Positions 51,665-61,733 of a DNA stretch of 64,000 bases are shown in pieces. This stretch comes from Pseudomonas gozinkensis (GTDB lineage: Bacteria; Pseudomonadota; Gammaproteobacteria; Pseudomonadales; Pseudomonadaceae). The stretch spans positions 1,390,501 to 1,454,500 of the forward strand of contig NZ_CP062253.1 in assembly GCF_014863585.1 (NCBI RefSeq), given 5' to 3'. The notes under the pieces are model-generated. The model ran no database searches and was not told the DNA's origin. It saw nothing but the letters and a program-made list of their open reading frames with translations. The position numbers were made by a program, and so were the translations under genes. The number at the start of each line of letters is the position of its first letter. Position 1 is the first letter of the stretch.

Positions 51665-52783
51665 TCAAGGCGAAAGTAGATAGCCGCTGCGATAGGCTTC
51701 GGCGCCCGCGACGTGGGCGATCACCATCCCGGCGGTGGCCATGCGCCGCAGCGAGCGGGCATAGAGCAGACCGGAAGCGGTGCAATGGACTGGCGTGACC
51801 CGGTCGCTGATAGGGTCGATGATTTCGGCGATTTTCTGCCCGGCTTCCAGCCACTGGCCGGGTGTGGCGCTGTACACCAGCAGCCCGCCGACGGGAGTGG
51901 CCACCGGTTCCACGCCGGCCAGCGGTGTGGCGGGATGTGGCAGCGCCGGCAAGGCTTTCGGTTCGCCGACGATGGCGCCGAAATGGATCAGGTAATCGAT
52001 CAGCGCCTGGCAATCGCGACTGGCCAGCGGATGGGTGACATCCCCCTGACCGCGCAACTCGACGGTTACCGAGAAACTGCCGAGCGGAATTTCGAAGTGT
52101 TCGCCGAAGCGCTCCTTCAATTGCCACCACAGCAGGGTGAAGCACTCGTCGAACGACTGGCCGCCGGAGTCGGTGGCCAGCAGGCTTGCCTGGGATTCGA
52201 TGTAGCGCGCCAGCGGCTCGACCTGCGGCCAGGCCTCGGGCGTGGTGTAGAGGTGAACCACGGATTCGAAATCGCAATGCAGGTCGAGCACCATGTCCGC
52301 ATCGCAGGCCAGCCGTTGCAGGGTCAGGCGCTGGGATTGCAGCTGAGTCGTGGCGGTGTGGCGGGCGAGGGCGTTGCGCAGGCTGGACCGAATCAGTTCG
52401 AGGTTGCGCTGCGGGTTGTCGCACAGCTGCGCTTCGATTTCGTTGCCGATTTCTTCGCTGAGGTCGACGAACCAGCGATTGAAATTCTGCCCGCTCTCCA
52501 GCTCGTAGCGGCCCAGCGGCACATCCATCAGCACCTGTTCGAGGCCGACCGGGTTGGCCACCGGCACCAGCACGATTTCGCTGCGCAGGCGGCCGGCGGC
52601 TTCCAGCTCCGCCAGGCGCTGCTTGAGGTGCCAGGCCACGAGCATGCCGGGCAGTTCGTCGGCATGCAGCGAGGATTGAATGTAAATCTTGCCTTGGGCC
52701 TTGTCCGGGCCGAAGTGAAAACTGTGGATCTGTCGTGCGGTCCCCGGTAGCGGGGCCAGCAGGTCGTGTATCTGGTGGCGCAT
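51665..52783 (-). CDS. aotO: Succinylglutamate desuccinylase/aspartoacylase-family protein (AotO-like)
   Basis: 372 residues of the zinc-dependent M14-like family. The first zinc motif is H-x-x-E in [19 protein letters not shown] supplies a second His; SQLQ-like and [11 protein letters not shown] fit the fold. A gene of this family sits between aotM and aotP in P. aeruginosa. The substrate is unknown; a role in acylated amino acid use is plausible. Start at 52783. Confidence 0.85.
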   Translation of the reverse strand: MRHQIHDLLAPLPGTARQIHSFHFGPDKAQGKIYIQSSLHADELPGMLVAWHLKQRLAELEAAGRLRSEIVLVPVANPVGLEQVLMDVPLGRYELESGQNFNRWFVDLSEEIGNEIEAQLCDNPQRNLELIRSSLRNALARHTATTQLQSQRLTLQRLACDADMVLDLHCDFESVVHLYTTPEAWPQVEPLARYIESQASLLATDSGGQSFDECFTLLWWQLKERFGEHFEIPLGSFSVTVELRGQGDVTHPLASRDCQALIDYLIHFGAIVGEPKALPALPHPATPLAGVEPVATPVGGLLVYSATPGQWLEAGQKIAEIIDPISDRVTPVHCTASGLLYARSLRRMATAGMVIAHVAGAEAYRSGYLLSP

Positions 52784-52795
52784 CTCAAAAGGGTC

Positions 52796-53506
52796 CTAGT
52801 GGGTCGGGCCGAGGAAGGCCAGCCATCGGCGTTCGGCAAGGCGGAACAGGCCGACCAGCGCAAAGGTGATGGTCAGGTAGATCAGCGCGGCGATGCCGAA
52901 CGACTGGAAGGTCAGGAAGGTCGCCGAGTTGGCGTCCCGCGCGACTTTCAGGATGTCGGGAATGGTCGCGGTGAAGGCCACGGTGGTCGAGTGCAGCATA
53001 AGGATCACTTCGTTGCTGTAGTACGGCAACGAACGGCGCAGCGCCGACGGCATGATCACGTAGGCGTACAGCTTCCAGCCGGTCAGGCCGTAGGCCTTGG
53101 CTGCTTCGACTTCGCCATGGTTCATGCTGCGGATCGCCCCGGCGAAAATCTCCGTGGTGTAGGCGCAGGTATTGAGGGCGAAGGCCAGGATCGTGCAGTT
53201 CATCGCATCGCGGAAGAAACTGTCGAGTACCGGTTGCGCGCGCACGGCGGCCAGGCTGTAGATCCCGGTGTAGCAGATCAGCAGCTGGATATAGAGCGGC
53301 GTGCCACGGAACAGGTAGGTGTAGAACTGCACCGGCCAGCGAATGTAGAAGTGCGGCGAGACCCGAGCGATCGACAGCGGGATCGACACGAGGAAACCGA
53401 AGAAGATCGAGGCGCTGAGCAGCCACATCGTCATCGCAAGGCCAGTGATGTTCTGGCCGTCGGTATAAAGGAAGGCTTTCCAGTATTCCTGCAGGAGTTC
53501 GATCAT
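52796..53506 (-). CDS. aotM: Basic amino acid ABC transporter permease (AotM/HisM-like)
   Basis: 236 residues with five to six membrane helices. The EAA loop reads GEVEAAKAYGLTGWKLYAYV and contacts the ATPase. It overlaps the upstream permease gene by 4 bases (ATGA). Confidence 0.9.
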   Translation of the reverse strand: MIELLQEYWKAFLYTDGQNITGLAMTMWLLSASIFFGFLVSIPLSIARVSPHFYIRWPVQFYTYLFRGTPLYIQLLICYTGIYSLAAVRAQPVLDSFFRDAMNCTILAFALNTCAYTTEIFAGAIRSMNHGEVEAAKAYGLTGWKLYAYVIMPSALRRSLPYYSNEVILMLHSTTVAFTATIPDILKVARDANSATFLTFQSFGIAALIYLTITFALVGLFRLAERRWLAFLGPTH

Positions 53507-54231
53507 CGTACGGCCTCCCGGGCACCGGCGGCGTAACGGCGTTCGAGCCAGCGCAGGATGATGTTCGAGGCACTGGTGATCAGCAGGTAAATCAGCGCGG
53601 CGAGAACCAGGAAGTAAAACAGTTGATAGGTGCTCTTGCCGGCGTCCTGCGCGGCCTTGACCAGGTCAGCCAGGCCGATGATCGATACCAGCGCGGTGGC
53701 CTTGAGCATCACCATCCAGTTGTTGCCGATGCCCGGCAGGGCGAAGCGCATCATTTGCGGGAACACCACGAAACGAAAGCGCTGGCCGCGCTTGAGGCCA
53801 TAGGCGGTGGCGGCTTCGACCTGACCGCGCGGCACGGCGAGAATCGCCCCGCGAAAGGTTTCAGTGAAGTACGCGCCATAAATGAAGCCCAGGGTCAGGA
53901 CCCCGGCGCTGAACGGGTCGATCTCGATGTATTCCCATTCCAGGTAATCGGTGAGCGTCGTCAGCCAGGTTTGCAGGCTGTAGAAGATCAGCAGCATCAG
54001 CACCAGGTCCGGCACCCCGCGAATCAGCGTGGTGTAGAGCTGGGCGGGCAGGCGCAGCAGTTTGACTTTTGACAGCTTGGCACTGGCGCCGAGCAGGCCG
54101 AGCAACACGGCCACCAGCAGCGACAACGCCGACAATTTGATGGTCATCCAGGTGCCTTCCAACAGCAAAGGGCCAAAACCCTTGAGGCTGAAGGCGGAGA
54201 GCCCCAGATTTTGTAAGAGGTTTTCGAACAT
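53503..54231 (-). CDS. aotQ: Basic amino acid ABC transporter permease (AotQ/HisQ-like)
   Basis: 242 residues, multi-pass. The EAA loop reads GQVEAATAYGLKRGQRFRFV. The N-terminus contains GTWMTIKLSALSLLVAVLLG. A hairpin separates it from the binding protein gene upstream. Confidence 0.9.
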   Translation of the reverse strand: MFENLLQNLGLSAFSLKGFGPLLLEGTWMTIKLSALSLLVAVLLGLLGASAKLSKVKLLRLPAQLYTTLIRGVPDLVLMLLIFYSLQTWLTTLTDYLEWEYIEIDPFSAGVLTLGFIYGAYFTETFRGAILAVPRGQVEAATAYGLKRGQRFRFVVFPQMMRFALPGIGNNWMVMLKATALVSIIGLADLVKAAQDAGKSTYQLFYFLVLAALIYLLITSASNIILRWLERRYAAGAREAVR

Positions 54232-54253
54232 AAATCAGCAACCTGACTGAATG

Positions 54254-54281
54254 AAAAAGGCGCCCATCGAGGATGGGCGCC
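54254..54281 (-). terminator. Attenuating terminator between aotJ and aotQ
   Basis: GGCGCCCATC (54259-54268) and GATGGGCGCC (54272-54281), loop of 3; on the minus strand TTTTTCATT follows. Likely lets the binding protein be made in excess over the membrane parts. Confidence 0.82.
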
Positions 54282-54287
54282 GGGGCA

Positions 54288-55070
54288 TTATTTGCCGCTG
54301 TACAGATTCAGATCGCCAAAGTGTTTCTTTTGAATCTCGGCGTATTTGCCATCATCGTGTAACGCTTTGATACCTTTATCCAAAAGCGCTTTCAGCTCGG
54401 TGTTACCTTTCTTAATACCGACAGCGGTCTTGGCTGGCAGCAAGTGGTTGTCGACCGGCTCGCTGACGGCATAGTCGGCACCCTGTGGCGACTTCAGAAA
54501 GCCCAGTTCGGCCTGCAGCATGTCCTGAATGCCCGCATCGAGACGGCCGGAAGTCAGGTCGGAATACACCTGGTCCTGATTCTGATAGGCCTGGGTTTTC
54601 ACGCCGGCCTTGTCCAGCACGGCTTTGGCATAGGCTTCCTGAATGGTGCCTTGCTCGTAGCCGACGGTTTTGCCTTTCAGCGAGGCGACGTCGTCGGTGA
54701 TGCCCGAACCTTTTTTCGACACGTACGCAGTCGGGCCGGAGAACAGCTCGCTGGAGAAGTCGATGACTTTTTCGCGGGCTTCGGTAACGGTCATCGACGA
54801 GATCACACCGTCGAATTTATTGGCCTTGAGGCCCGGAATCATACCGTCGAAGTCACTTTCGACCCATTTGCACTTGACCTTCAGCTCGGCGCAGATCGCG
54901 TTGCCCAGATCGATGTCGAAGCCAACCAGGCTACCGTCTGCCGCTTTCGACTCGAACGGTGCGTAGGAAGGGTCAACGCCAAACCGCAGTTCTTTGTATT
55001 CCTTGGCCAGCGCGGAGCCGGCGGCCATGCACAACGCCAGTGCAGAAAGGGTCAGCAATGCTTTTTTCAT
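54288..55070 (-). CDS. aotJ: Periplasmic basic amino acid binding protein (AotJ/HisJ/ArgT-like)
   Basis: 260 residues. A signal peptide (LLTLSALALCMAAGSALA) is followed by the family 3 solute-binding fold: LRFGVDPSYAPFESKAADGS, FDIDLGNAICAELKVKC and the later GVISSMTVTEAREKVIDF. Such proteins bind Arg, Lys, Orn or His. First gene of the operon. An ArgR site was not evident by eye. Confidence 0.9.
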   Translation of the reverse strand: MKKALLTLSALALCMAAGSALAKEYKELRFGVDPSYAPFESKAADGSLVGFDIDLGNAICAELKVKCKWVESDFDGMIPGLKANKFDGVISSMTVTEAREKVIDFSSELFSGPTAYVSKKGSGITDDVASLKGKTVGYEQGTIQEAYAKAVLDKAGVKTQAYQNQDQVYSDLTSGRLDAGIQDMLQAELGFLKSPQGADYAVSEPVDNHLLPAKTAVGIKKGNTELKALLDKGIKALHDDGKYAEIQKKHFGDLNLYSGK

Positions 55071-55269
55071 TATTCAATCCCTAAGAACCAATATGAGCGC
55101 TTGTGGCGCGGAATGATTGTTACTGGAGCGCTTACGACTTATAGAAAGTAGCAATTTCCGAACCAGAGTCCCGAACAAGTGTTTTAAAAGGTGTAGGAAG
55201 TGCATGCCGGGGCCGGTCAGTGCACGAAAACGGGCGCTCCGGAAATGCTGCACCAGGTTGGTTCGGGGG

Positions 55270-55378
55270 GATCGTTCCCACGCTCTGCGTGGGAATGCAG
55301 CCCGGGACGCTCCGCGTCCCAAAGAGCGGACGCAGAGCGTCCATTGAGGCATTCCCACGCGGAGCGTGGGAACGATCG
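55270..55378. repeat. Second-family palindromic repeat (copy 1)
   Basis: ATCGTTCCCACGCTCTGCGT at 55270 and CACGCGGAGCGTGGGAACGA at the right end form a long inverted pair, with inner GACGCTCCGCGTCC / GGACGCAGAGCGTCC palindromes. It lies between the ligase 3' end and aotJ, occupying most of a 338-base gap. Confidence 0.88.
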
Positions 55379-55408
55379 GGGTTAGGGGGGAGTATCGTTG
55401 GGAAGGAG

Positions 55409-57097
55409 TCAGACCAACAGGTTTTGCAAGGTCGCCAGGCTGTCGGCCTCGTCCACGGTCTTGTCCTGGCGCCAGCGCAGCATGCGCGGGAAGCGCACGG
55501 CGATGCCGCTCTTGTGCCGGCGGGAGAGGGCGATGCCTTCGAAGCCCAGTTCGAACACCAGGCTGGGGGTCACACTGCTGACTGGACCGAATTTTTCCAC
55601 GGTGGTCTTGCGCACGATGCTGTCGACTTCGCGCATTTCCGCGTCGGTCAGCCCGGAATAGGCCTTGGCGAAAGGCACCAGCGCCCGCGCACTGGAACCG
55701 GGCGGGCCGTCCCACACCGCAAAGGTGTAATCGCTGTAGAGGCTGGCGCGGCGACCATGCCCGCGCTGGGCGTAGATCAACACCGCGTCAACGCTGAACG
55801 GATCGACCTTCCATTTCCACCACACGCCCATGTCCTTGGTGCGGCCGACGCCATACATCGCGTCCCGGGCCTTGAGCATCATGCCTTCGACCCCAAGACG
55901 TCTGGAGGCCTCACGCTGGCGGGCGAGGTCGAACCAGTCGCTGCCCGTCAGAATCGGCGAAGGCAGCAGCACCGGGTTGTTGCAGCGGGCGATGACCTGC
56001 TCCAGTTGCTCACGACGTCTGGCCTGGGGCTGGTTTCGCCAGTCTTCGCCCTGCCATTCGAGCAGGTCGTAGGCGAGTACCACCACGGGCGCGTCTTCAA
56101 GGATTTTCCGGTCCAGCGACTTGCGACCGATCCGTTGTTGCAACAGCGCGAAGGGTTGCACCGCCGGGGCTTCTGTCGACTGCGGATCGAAGGCGTCTTC
56201 GGTGACCGGGCGCTGGTTTTTCCACACCACGATCTCGCCGTCGATCACCGTGCCGTCGGGCAAACCGTGCACCAGTGTGTCGAGTTCGGGAAAACGTTCG
56301 GTGACCAGTTCTTCGCCCCGGGACCAGATCCACAGTTTCCCGTCACGCTTGACCACCTGCGCCCGAATGCCATCCCACTTCCACTCCACCTGCCAGTGGC
56401 TGGCCGGCCCGAGCAGCGCGTCAAAGGTTTCCACCGGTTGCGCCAGCGCGTGGGCGAGGAAGAACGGGTAAGGCTGGCCGCCGCGCTGGGCGTGCTCTTC
56501 GCTGGATTCAGGGGCGATCAGTTTCAGATAACTGGCTGCGGTCGGCCGGTTGGACAAATCGGTATAACCCACCAGCCGTTGCGCCACGCGTTTGCTGTCC
56601 AGCCCGGCCATGGAGGCCAGGGCACGGGTCACCAGCAGTTTGGAAACCCCGACCCGGAAACTGCCGGTGATCAGTTTGATGCACAGCATCAGGCTCGGCC
56701 GATCCAGTTGCTCCCACAGTGCGGGCAACTGATGGGCGAGGTATTCCGGGGTTTCACCCCGCAGGGGCAACAGTTTGTTTTCGATCCATTCGGCGAGCCC
56801 GGCCTCGGACGTGTGCGGGTGTTCCGGCAGCACCAGCGAGATGGTTTCCGCCAGATCGCCGACCGCTTGATAACTTTCCTCAAACAGCCAGGGTTCAAGC
56901 CCGGACGTTTCAACAGCGAGTTCGCGCAGAATTCTCACCGGAACCAGTTGCCGCGGCCGTCCGCCGGACAAAAAGTACACCGCCCACGCGGCATCTTGCG
57001 GTTGCGCCTGCGCGAAGTAGGTTTGCATGGCCGCCAGTTTGGCGTTGCTGGAGGTGGTGGCGTCGAGTTCGGCGTACAACCCGGCGAAGTCTTTCAT
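55409..57097 (-). CDS. ATP-dependent DNA ligase of the ligase-associated damage response set
   Basis: 562 residues. An N-terminal DNA-binding domain (1-200) is followed by the nucleotidyltransferase core with the adenylation Lys240 in EWKWDGIR. Motif III-like (LLEWQGEDW), motif IV (GVEGMMLKARD) and motif V (WWKWKVDP) follow. The C-terminal OB fold ends IAVRFPRMLRWR. A NAD-dependent LigA is expected elsewhere in the genome. Its start overlaps the exonuclease stop by 4 bases. Confidence 0.94.
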   Translation of the reverse strand: MKDFAGLYAELDATTSSNAKLAAMQTYFAQAQPQDAAWAVYFLSGGRPRQLVPVRILRELAVETSGLEPWLFEESYQAVGDLAETISLVLPEHPHTSEAGLAEWIENKLLPLRGETPEYLAHQLPALWEQLDRPSLMLCIKLITGSFRVGVSKLLVTRALASMAGLDSKRVAQRLVGYTDLSNRPTAASYLKLIAPESSEEHAQRGGQPYPFFLAHALAQPVETFDALLGPASHWQVEWKWDGIRAQVVKRDGKLWIWSRGEELVTERFPELDTLVHGLPDGTVIDGEIVVWKNQRPVTEDAFDPQSTEAPAVQPFALLQQRIGRKSLDRKILEDAPVVVLAYDLLEWQGEDWRNQPQARRREQLEQVIARCNNPVLLPSPILTGSDWFDLARQREASRRLGVEGMMLKARDAMYGVGRTKDMGVWWKWKVDPFSVDAVLIYAQRGHGRRASLYSDYTFAVWDGPPGSSARALVPFAKAYSGLTDAEMREVDSIVRKTTVEKFGPVSSVTPSLVFELGFEGIALSRRHKSGIAVRFPRMLRWRQDKTVDEADSLATLQNLLV

Positions 57098-58128
57098 GGT
57101 TGCACCTCGACAACGGCGGGCGATGCAGTTGAAAGCTCTTCTTCATCATCCCCGTATTCGGTGTTGAAACCCTGGGCATCCAGCCCTTTTTCGCGCAGGT
57201 GGCGCACCAGTACGCCAATCGAGCCGTGGGTGACCATCACCCGTTCGGCACCGGTCTGTTCGATGGCCCACAACAGGCCGGGCCAGTCGGCGTGATCCGA
57301 AAGCACGAAACCGCGATCCACCCCGCGCCGCCGGCGGGTGCCGCGCAAACGCATCCAGCCGCTGGCAAAGCTGTCGCTGTAATCGCCGAAACGGCGCATC
57401 CAGCTGCTGCCGCCAGCCGATGGCGGAGCGATGACCAGCGCCTGGCGCATCATCGGATCATTCTTTTTCACGTCGCCAGCGTAGATCGTTGGCGGCAGGT
57501 AGACGCCGGCCTCGCGATACACGCGGTTCAGCGGCTCGACCGCACCGTGGCTGAGGATCGGCCCGAGGGTTTCGTCGATGCCGTGGAGAATCCGCTGCGC
57601 CTTGCCGAACGAATAGCAGAACAGCACGCTGGCCTTGCCGGCCTCGATGTTGGCCTGCCACCACTGATTGATCTCGGCGAACACCTGCGCCTGCGGCTGC
57701 CAGCGGTAGATCGGCAGGCCGAAGGTCGATTCGGTGATGAAGGTGTGGCAGCGCACCGGTTCGAACGGCGCGCAGGTGCCGTCGGGCTCGATCTTGTAGT
57801 CGCCGGACGCGACCCAGACTTCGCCGCCGTATTCCAGCCGCACCTGAGCCGAGCCGAGCACATGGCCGGCGGGATGAAAACTCAGGGTGACGCCGTGATG
57901 GGTCAGGCGCTGGCCGTAGTCGAGGGTTTGCAGGTTGATGTCCGCGCCCAGACGCGCGCGCAGAATCCCTTCGCCGGCGCTGGCAGCCAGGTAATGCTGG
58001 TTGCCGCCACGGGCATGGTCGCCGTGGGCATGGGTGATCACCGAGCGCTCGACTGGCCGCCACGGGTCAATGTAGAAATCCCCGGCCGGGCAGTACAGGC
58101 CTTCGGGGCGGGCGATAACAAGGTCCAT
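57094..58128 (-). CDS. Ligase-associated exonuclease (metallo-beta-lactamase fold)
   Basis: 344 residues. The metal-binding H-x-H-x-D-H is in ITHAHGDHARGGNQ; further ligands are in HPAGHVLGSAQV and in VLSDHADWPGL. Homologous P. putida Exo is a DNA exonuclease of the SNM1/CPSF73-like branch. It forms a coupled pair with the ligase. Confidence 0.92.
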   Translation of the reverse strand: MDLVIARPEGLYCPAGDFYIDPWRPVERSVITHAHGDHARGGNQHYLAASAGEGILRARLGADINLQTLDYGQRLTHHGVTLSFHPAGHVLGSAQVRLEYGGEVWVASGDYKIEPDGTCAPFEPVRCHTFITESTFGLPIYRWQPQAQVFAEINQWWQANIEAGKASVLFCYSFGKAQRILHGIDETLGPILSHGAVEPLNRVYREAGVYLPPTIYAGDVKKNDPMMRQALVIAPPSAGGSSWMRRFGDYSDSFASGWMRLRGTRRRRGVDRGFVLSDHADWPGLLWAIEQTGAERVMVTHGSIGVLVRHLREKGLDAQGFNTEYGDDEEELSTASPAVVEVQP

Positions 58129-58211
58129 GGCGTTACCGGAATGGAGGGACTTGTTAGCTATGAGGTTGGCGCGAAGTCAGAAGTTCTATTGATTTTTAGG
58201 GATACCGGAAG

Positions 58212-58310
58212 ATCGTTCCCACGCTCTGCGTGGGAATGCAGCCCGTGACGCACCGCGTCACTGGACGCGGAGCGTCCCTTGAGGCGTTCCCACGCGGAGC
58301 GTGGGAACGA
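58212..58310. repeat. Second-family palindromic repeat (copy 2)
   Basis: ATCGTTCCCACGCTCTGCGT at the left and CACGCGGAGCGTGGGAACGA at the right, with inner GTGACGC/GCGTCAC arms. Nearly the same outer arms as copy 1. It lies at the 3' end of quiP. Confidence 0.88.
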
Positions 58311-58325
58311 ACAAAAGGGCGATGC

Positions 58326-60776
58326 CTATTTCCCGGGAGTCAGGGTCAACCGCGTCTTGCCATACACCCGATCAAAGTTCTGCGGTTGCATCGGCAAGCC
58401 GATGTACTGGCCCTTGAGCCACGGATCGATGCCGTTCAGGTAGTTCGGGCTCACCGGATTTCCGGATTGCCCCGTCCCGTTCTGCCCCATCAACGGCTCG
58501 CTCTGACCGAAATCGACGATGAAACGCATCGACGGCGCACGGGTGGTGTTGAAATCCTGGCCCCAGGCAAACGCTGCGGTGTTGAGCGTGGTGTGGTCGC
58601 CGCCCGCCGCGATCGGGCCGCGAACGGTCTGGCCATTGGCATTCTTCCACTCATAGCGATGCAGTTTGCCCCACTGCCAGGCTCTGCGGTCGCCACCCAG
58701 CTGACTGTCGCCGGCGCTGATCGCTGCCGCCAGACTGCGGGCCAGGATTGCCGGTTTGTCTTCTTTTTGCGGGGTACGGGCGTCGTCCCAGAACGGACTG
58801 TCTTCGCGGCCCAGCAAATGATCGGCCTGGGCGGCGTAGGACAAATCGCCATTGGCGATAAACGCTTTCCACGCCGGGCTGCCCTGCGGGCCTAGCTCGT
58901 CGAGGAAGATCTGCTTCATGCTTTCCTGCAGGAACAGCTCGTAGATCGCCGCGTCGGCGGAGGTCGGACTGAGCTTGCCGTCGAAGGCCATCAAGCGGGT
59001 ATAGGCTTCGCGCGCCTTGGCCCGTTCGGCGTCCGGCAGGGCTTCGATTGCCTGTTTCAGCGGCTGCGCCATGCCCGGTGCCTCAAACATTTTCTTCAGT
59101 TTGGCGGCGAAGGTGGTGGTCTGGTCGTACTGCATGGCGATCACGCTGCGACCGTCGTGCTTGCCGCTGCCGGCTAGTTCGGCCAGGCGTTCGCCACGCT
59201 CCGGCGCCGCCCATGAATTGGACAGTTGCATGCCGTAGCCGTGAGGAATGACCCGCTGGTTGGCGGTGCCGAGCCAGCCCTGGGCCGGATCCTGATCGTA
59301 GGGGTGCAGCATCGGGTCGGCGTAACCGTCCCAGTCGTAGCGACCTTCCCAGCCTGGCGACGGCAGCAGACCTTCACCTTCACGGCGGTTCGGGAAACGC
59401 CCGGTGACTTGCCAGCCAATGTTGCTGGCGTCGGCAAACACCAGATTCAGCGCGATGGCGCGGATTTCCCGACTGGCGTCCGAGGCGCGCTCAACGTTCT
59501 GGGCGCGGCTCAGATCGAAAAATGCATCGAGGGATTTGTCGTCAGTGAAGCTCGGCGTCTGCAAGGCCAGGCCGAAGCCTGCACCCTGAGCGGCGGCCTG
59601 GGTGCTGTTGAGCAGCGCGCCATGGCGGGTTTCGTACACCGCTTCGCGAATCGGCCGCTGGCCTTTGACGAAGTAGGTTTCGTTGCGCACGGCGACCGGT
59701 TGCCACTTGCCGTTGACCTCGTAGGACAACGTGCTGCCCTGACGACGGATTTTTTCCAGGAACAGGTCCTGGTTATCGCCGAGCACGCTGGTCAGGCTCC
59801 ACGCCACCTTGCCGTTGAAACCGCCGAGCACCATCGGCAGACCGGCCACGGTCACGCCGGCGGCCTGGTATTTCGGAGCGCGGATCTGCACGAAACTCCA
59901 CAGCGAAGGCGCGGCCAGCGGGCCATGGCTGTCGCTGGCCAGCAGGCTCTTGCCGCTGCGGCTGCGTTGCGGGGCGATGGCCCAGTTGTTCGACGACTGA
60001 GTGCCCAGCAGGTTAATGGCGGCCAGTTGTTCGCTGGCGTTGCTCAGCTCCGTCAGCCCCGGAATCTGCCCGTTGAGCTTGATGCCTTGCAGCTTGTCGG
60101 CCTCGGCCTGCGGAAGGTTTTCGTCGGGAGCGGACGGGGTCAGCCACGCGAGTTTGTCGTTGGTCACGGTCTGGGCCAGCACCAGCGAAGCGATTTCTTC
60201 CGGCAGGTTGGCCGACTGGCTGAAGTTCAGCAGGCAGAAGATCAGTGCCGAATCTTCCGGTTTCCAGTATTCAGGCTTGTAGCCGCTGGAGGCCAGATCC
60301 CCCGGCAGTTTGTCGGCGTAGCGGAACAGGTAGGCGTTGACGCCCCGGGCATAGACTTCGAAGAAACGCTTGAGCCGTGGCGACGAAGCCTTGTACAGCT
60401 CGCCGGCGCTTTTCTTCAGATTGACGGCGCGCATGTAGCGGTCGGCGTCGAGCATCGACGCACCGGACATTTCCGCCAGACGGCCCTGAGCCAGCAGGCG
60501 CAGGGTGACCATCTGATTGATCCGGTCGCTGGCGTGCACATAACCGAGGGCGAACAGTGCGTCGTGGAAGCTGTTGCTTTCGATCAGCGGCATGCCCATG
60601 GCATTGCGGCGCACCGAAACGTTCTGCGCCAGGCCCTTGAGCGGCTGCACACCGGAGGTCGGCGGGAGGGTGTCCTGGGCGTTCCAGGTCTGACAACCGG
60701 TCAGGCTCAGAACACCGGCCACTGCTGCGGCAACGCCGAACCGGGGAAGAAAATGTGAAAGGGCTGGCGAGGCCAT
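58326..60776 (-). CDS. quiP: Acyl-homoserine lactone acylase QuiP (penicillin acylase family)
   Basis: 816 residues. Ntn hydrolase precursor cleaved into alpha and beta chains. A signal/lipobox-like segment (GVLSLTGC, Cys28) precedes the alpha chain ([20 protein letters not shown]). The nucleophile is Ser262 in the SNNWAIAP motif. The sequence follows QuiP (PA1032) through much of its length, including [16 protein letters not shown]. QuiP removes acyl chains from long-chain AHL signals, quenching quorum sensing. ATG 60776 gives the [13 protein letters not shown]-terminus. Confidence 0.92.
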   Translation of the reverse strand: MASPALSHFLPRFGVAAAVAGVLSLTGCQTWNAQDTLPPTSGVQPLKGLAQNVSVRRNAMGMPLIESNSFHDALFALGYVHASDRINQMVTLRLLAQGRLAEMSGASMLDADRYMRAVNLKKSAGELYKASSPRLKRFFEVYARGVNAYLFRYADKLPGDLASSGYKPEYWKPEDSALIFCLLNFSQSANLPEEIASLVLAQTVTNDKLAWLTPSAPDENLPQAEADKLQGIKLNGQIPGLTELSNASEQLAAINLLGTQSSNNWAIAPQRSRSGKSLLASDSHGPLAAPSLWSFVQIRAPKYQAAGVTVAGLPMVLGGFNGKVAWSLTSVLGDNQDLFLEKIRRQGSTLSYEVNGKWQPVAVRNETYFVKGQRPIREAVYETRHGALLNSTQAAAQGAGFGLALQTPSFTDDKSLDAFFDLSRAQNVERASDASREIRAIALNLVFADASNIGWQVTGRFPNRREGEGLLPSPGWEGRYDWDGYADPMLHPYDQDPAQGWLGTANQRVIPHGYGMQLSNSWAAPERGERLAELAGSGKHDGRSVIAMQYDQTTTFAAKLKKMFEAPGMAQPLKQAIEALPDAERAKAREAYTRLMAFDGKLSPTSADAAIYELFLQESMKQIFLDELGPQGSPAWKAFIANGDLSYAAQADHLLGREDSPFWDDARTPQKEDKPAILARSLAAAISAGDSQLGGDRRAWQWGKLHRYEWKNANGQTVRGPIAAGGDHTTLNTAAFAWGQDFNTTRAPSMRFIVDFGQSEPLMGQNGTGQSGNPVSPNYLNGIDPWLKGQYIGLPMQPQNFDRVYGKTRLTLTPGK

Positions 60777-60888
60777 GGCAAAGCTCCTGCGGGGGTGTAG
60801 AGGCTGGGGGCGCAATAAAGCCGCTACGTTAGTGAGCAGGAGGGGGCCGCGCAAGCGGGGCGAGCGGTTATTTCTTCCCGCTCATGCA

Positions 60889-60932
60889 GATCGTTCCCAC
60901 GCGGACAGCTCGACGCGTCTGCATGGAAACGA
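60889..60932. repeat. Second-family palindromic repeat (decayed copy 3)
   Basis: ATCGTTCCCACGCGGACAGC at the left and GCATGGAAACGATC at the right; the middle is mostly lost. It lies between the GST and quiP genes. Confidence 0.7.
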
Positions 60933-60942
60933 TCAAGGCAGG

Positions 60943-61587
60943 TCAGGACTTCGGCGGATTGATCTTCTGCACCAGCGCGTAGGCCTTCACGGTCGCCGGG
61001 CGATCCTTGATGTGGTTGAACCAGCGCTGCACGTTCGGGAAGTCTTCCAGGTTCTGGCTCTGCCACTTGTGCGAGACGATCCACGGGTAGATCGCCATGT
61101 CGGCGATGCTGTATTCGCTGCCGGCGACGAACTCGTTGTTGGCCAGTTGCTTGTCCAGCACCCCGTACAGGCGCGCGGTTTCATCGATGTAGCGCTTGAC
61201 CGCGTAGGGGATTTTTTCCGGGGCGAACTGGCTGAAATGATGGTTCTGCCCGGCCATCGGCCCCAGCCCGCCCATTTGCCAGAACAGCCATTGCAGCGCC
61301 ACCTGGCGGCCACGCAGGTCCTTGGGCAGGAACTTGCCGGTCTTTTCCGCGAGGTACAGCAGGATCGCCCCAGACTCGAACAGCGACAACGGCTCGCCGC
61401 CATCGGCCGGCTCATGATCGACGATCGCCGGAATGCGGTTGTTCGGGGCGATTTTCAGAAAGTGCGGCTGGAACTGCTCGCCCTGGCTGATATTGATCGG
61501 GTGCACGTCGTAGCGCAGGCCCGCTTCTTCGAGGAACAGGGAAATCTTGTGGCCGTTGGGCGTGGTCCAGTAATACAGGTCGATCAT
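60943..61587 (-). CDS. Glutathione S-transferase family protein (YfcG-like)
   Basis: 214 residues. The N-terminal thioredoxin-fold domain starts MIDLYYWTTPNGHKISLFLE, with Thr-Pro-Asn as in nu-class YfcG disulfide-bond oxidoreductases, and NNRIPAIVDHEP and LFESGAILLYLAEKTG as glutathione-site elements. A helical C-terminal domain follows. It lies beside quiP as in P. aeruginosa. Confidence 0.9.
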   Translation of the reverse strand: MIDLYYWTTPNGHKISLFLEEAGLRYDVHPINISQGEQFQPHFLKIAPNNRIPAIVDHEPADGGEPLSLFESGAILLYLAEKTGKFLPKDLRGRQVALQWLFWQMGGLGPMAGQNHHFSQFAPEKIPYAVKRYIDETARLYGVLDKQLANNEFVAGSEYSIADMAIYPWIVSHKWQSQNLEDFPNVQRWFNHIKDRPATVKAYALVQKINPPKS

Positions 61588-61733
61588 GGAAAGCTCCAAA
61601 TCAGGAAAATGGCTTACGTGCGGACAGCAAACGCCGGCTTCAGGTTGTCCTGTGTGCGTTCGATAGCTTGCTTAGTCACAGGAGGTGATGCTCAAGTACG
61701 GGAAATTCAATGACCCGCGTGAGAAAAATCGCC

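Noticed and set aside
55220..57295. 691-codon plus-strand frame opposite the DNA ligase
   Set aside because: Starts inside a palindromic repeat and runs antisense to a gene with all ligase motifs.
55270..58310. Possible CRISPR array
   Set aside because: The repeats are long inverted palindromes in single copies separated by genes, with no regular direct repeats or spacers and no cas genes.
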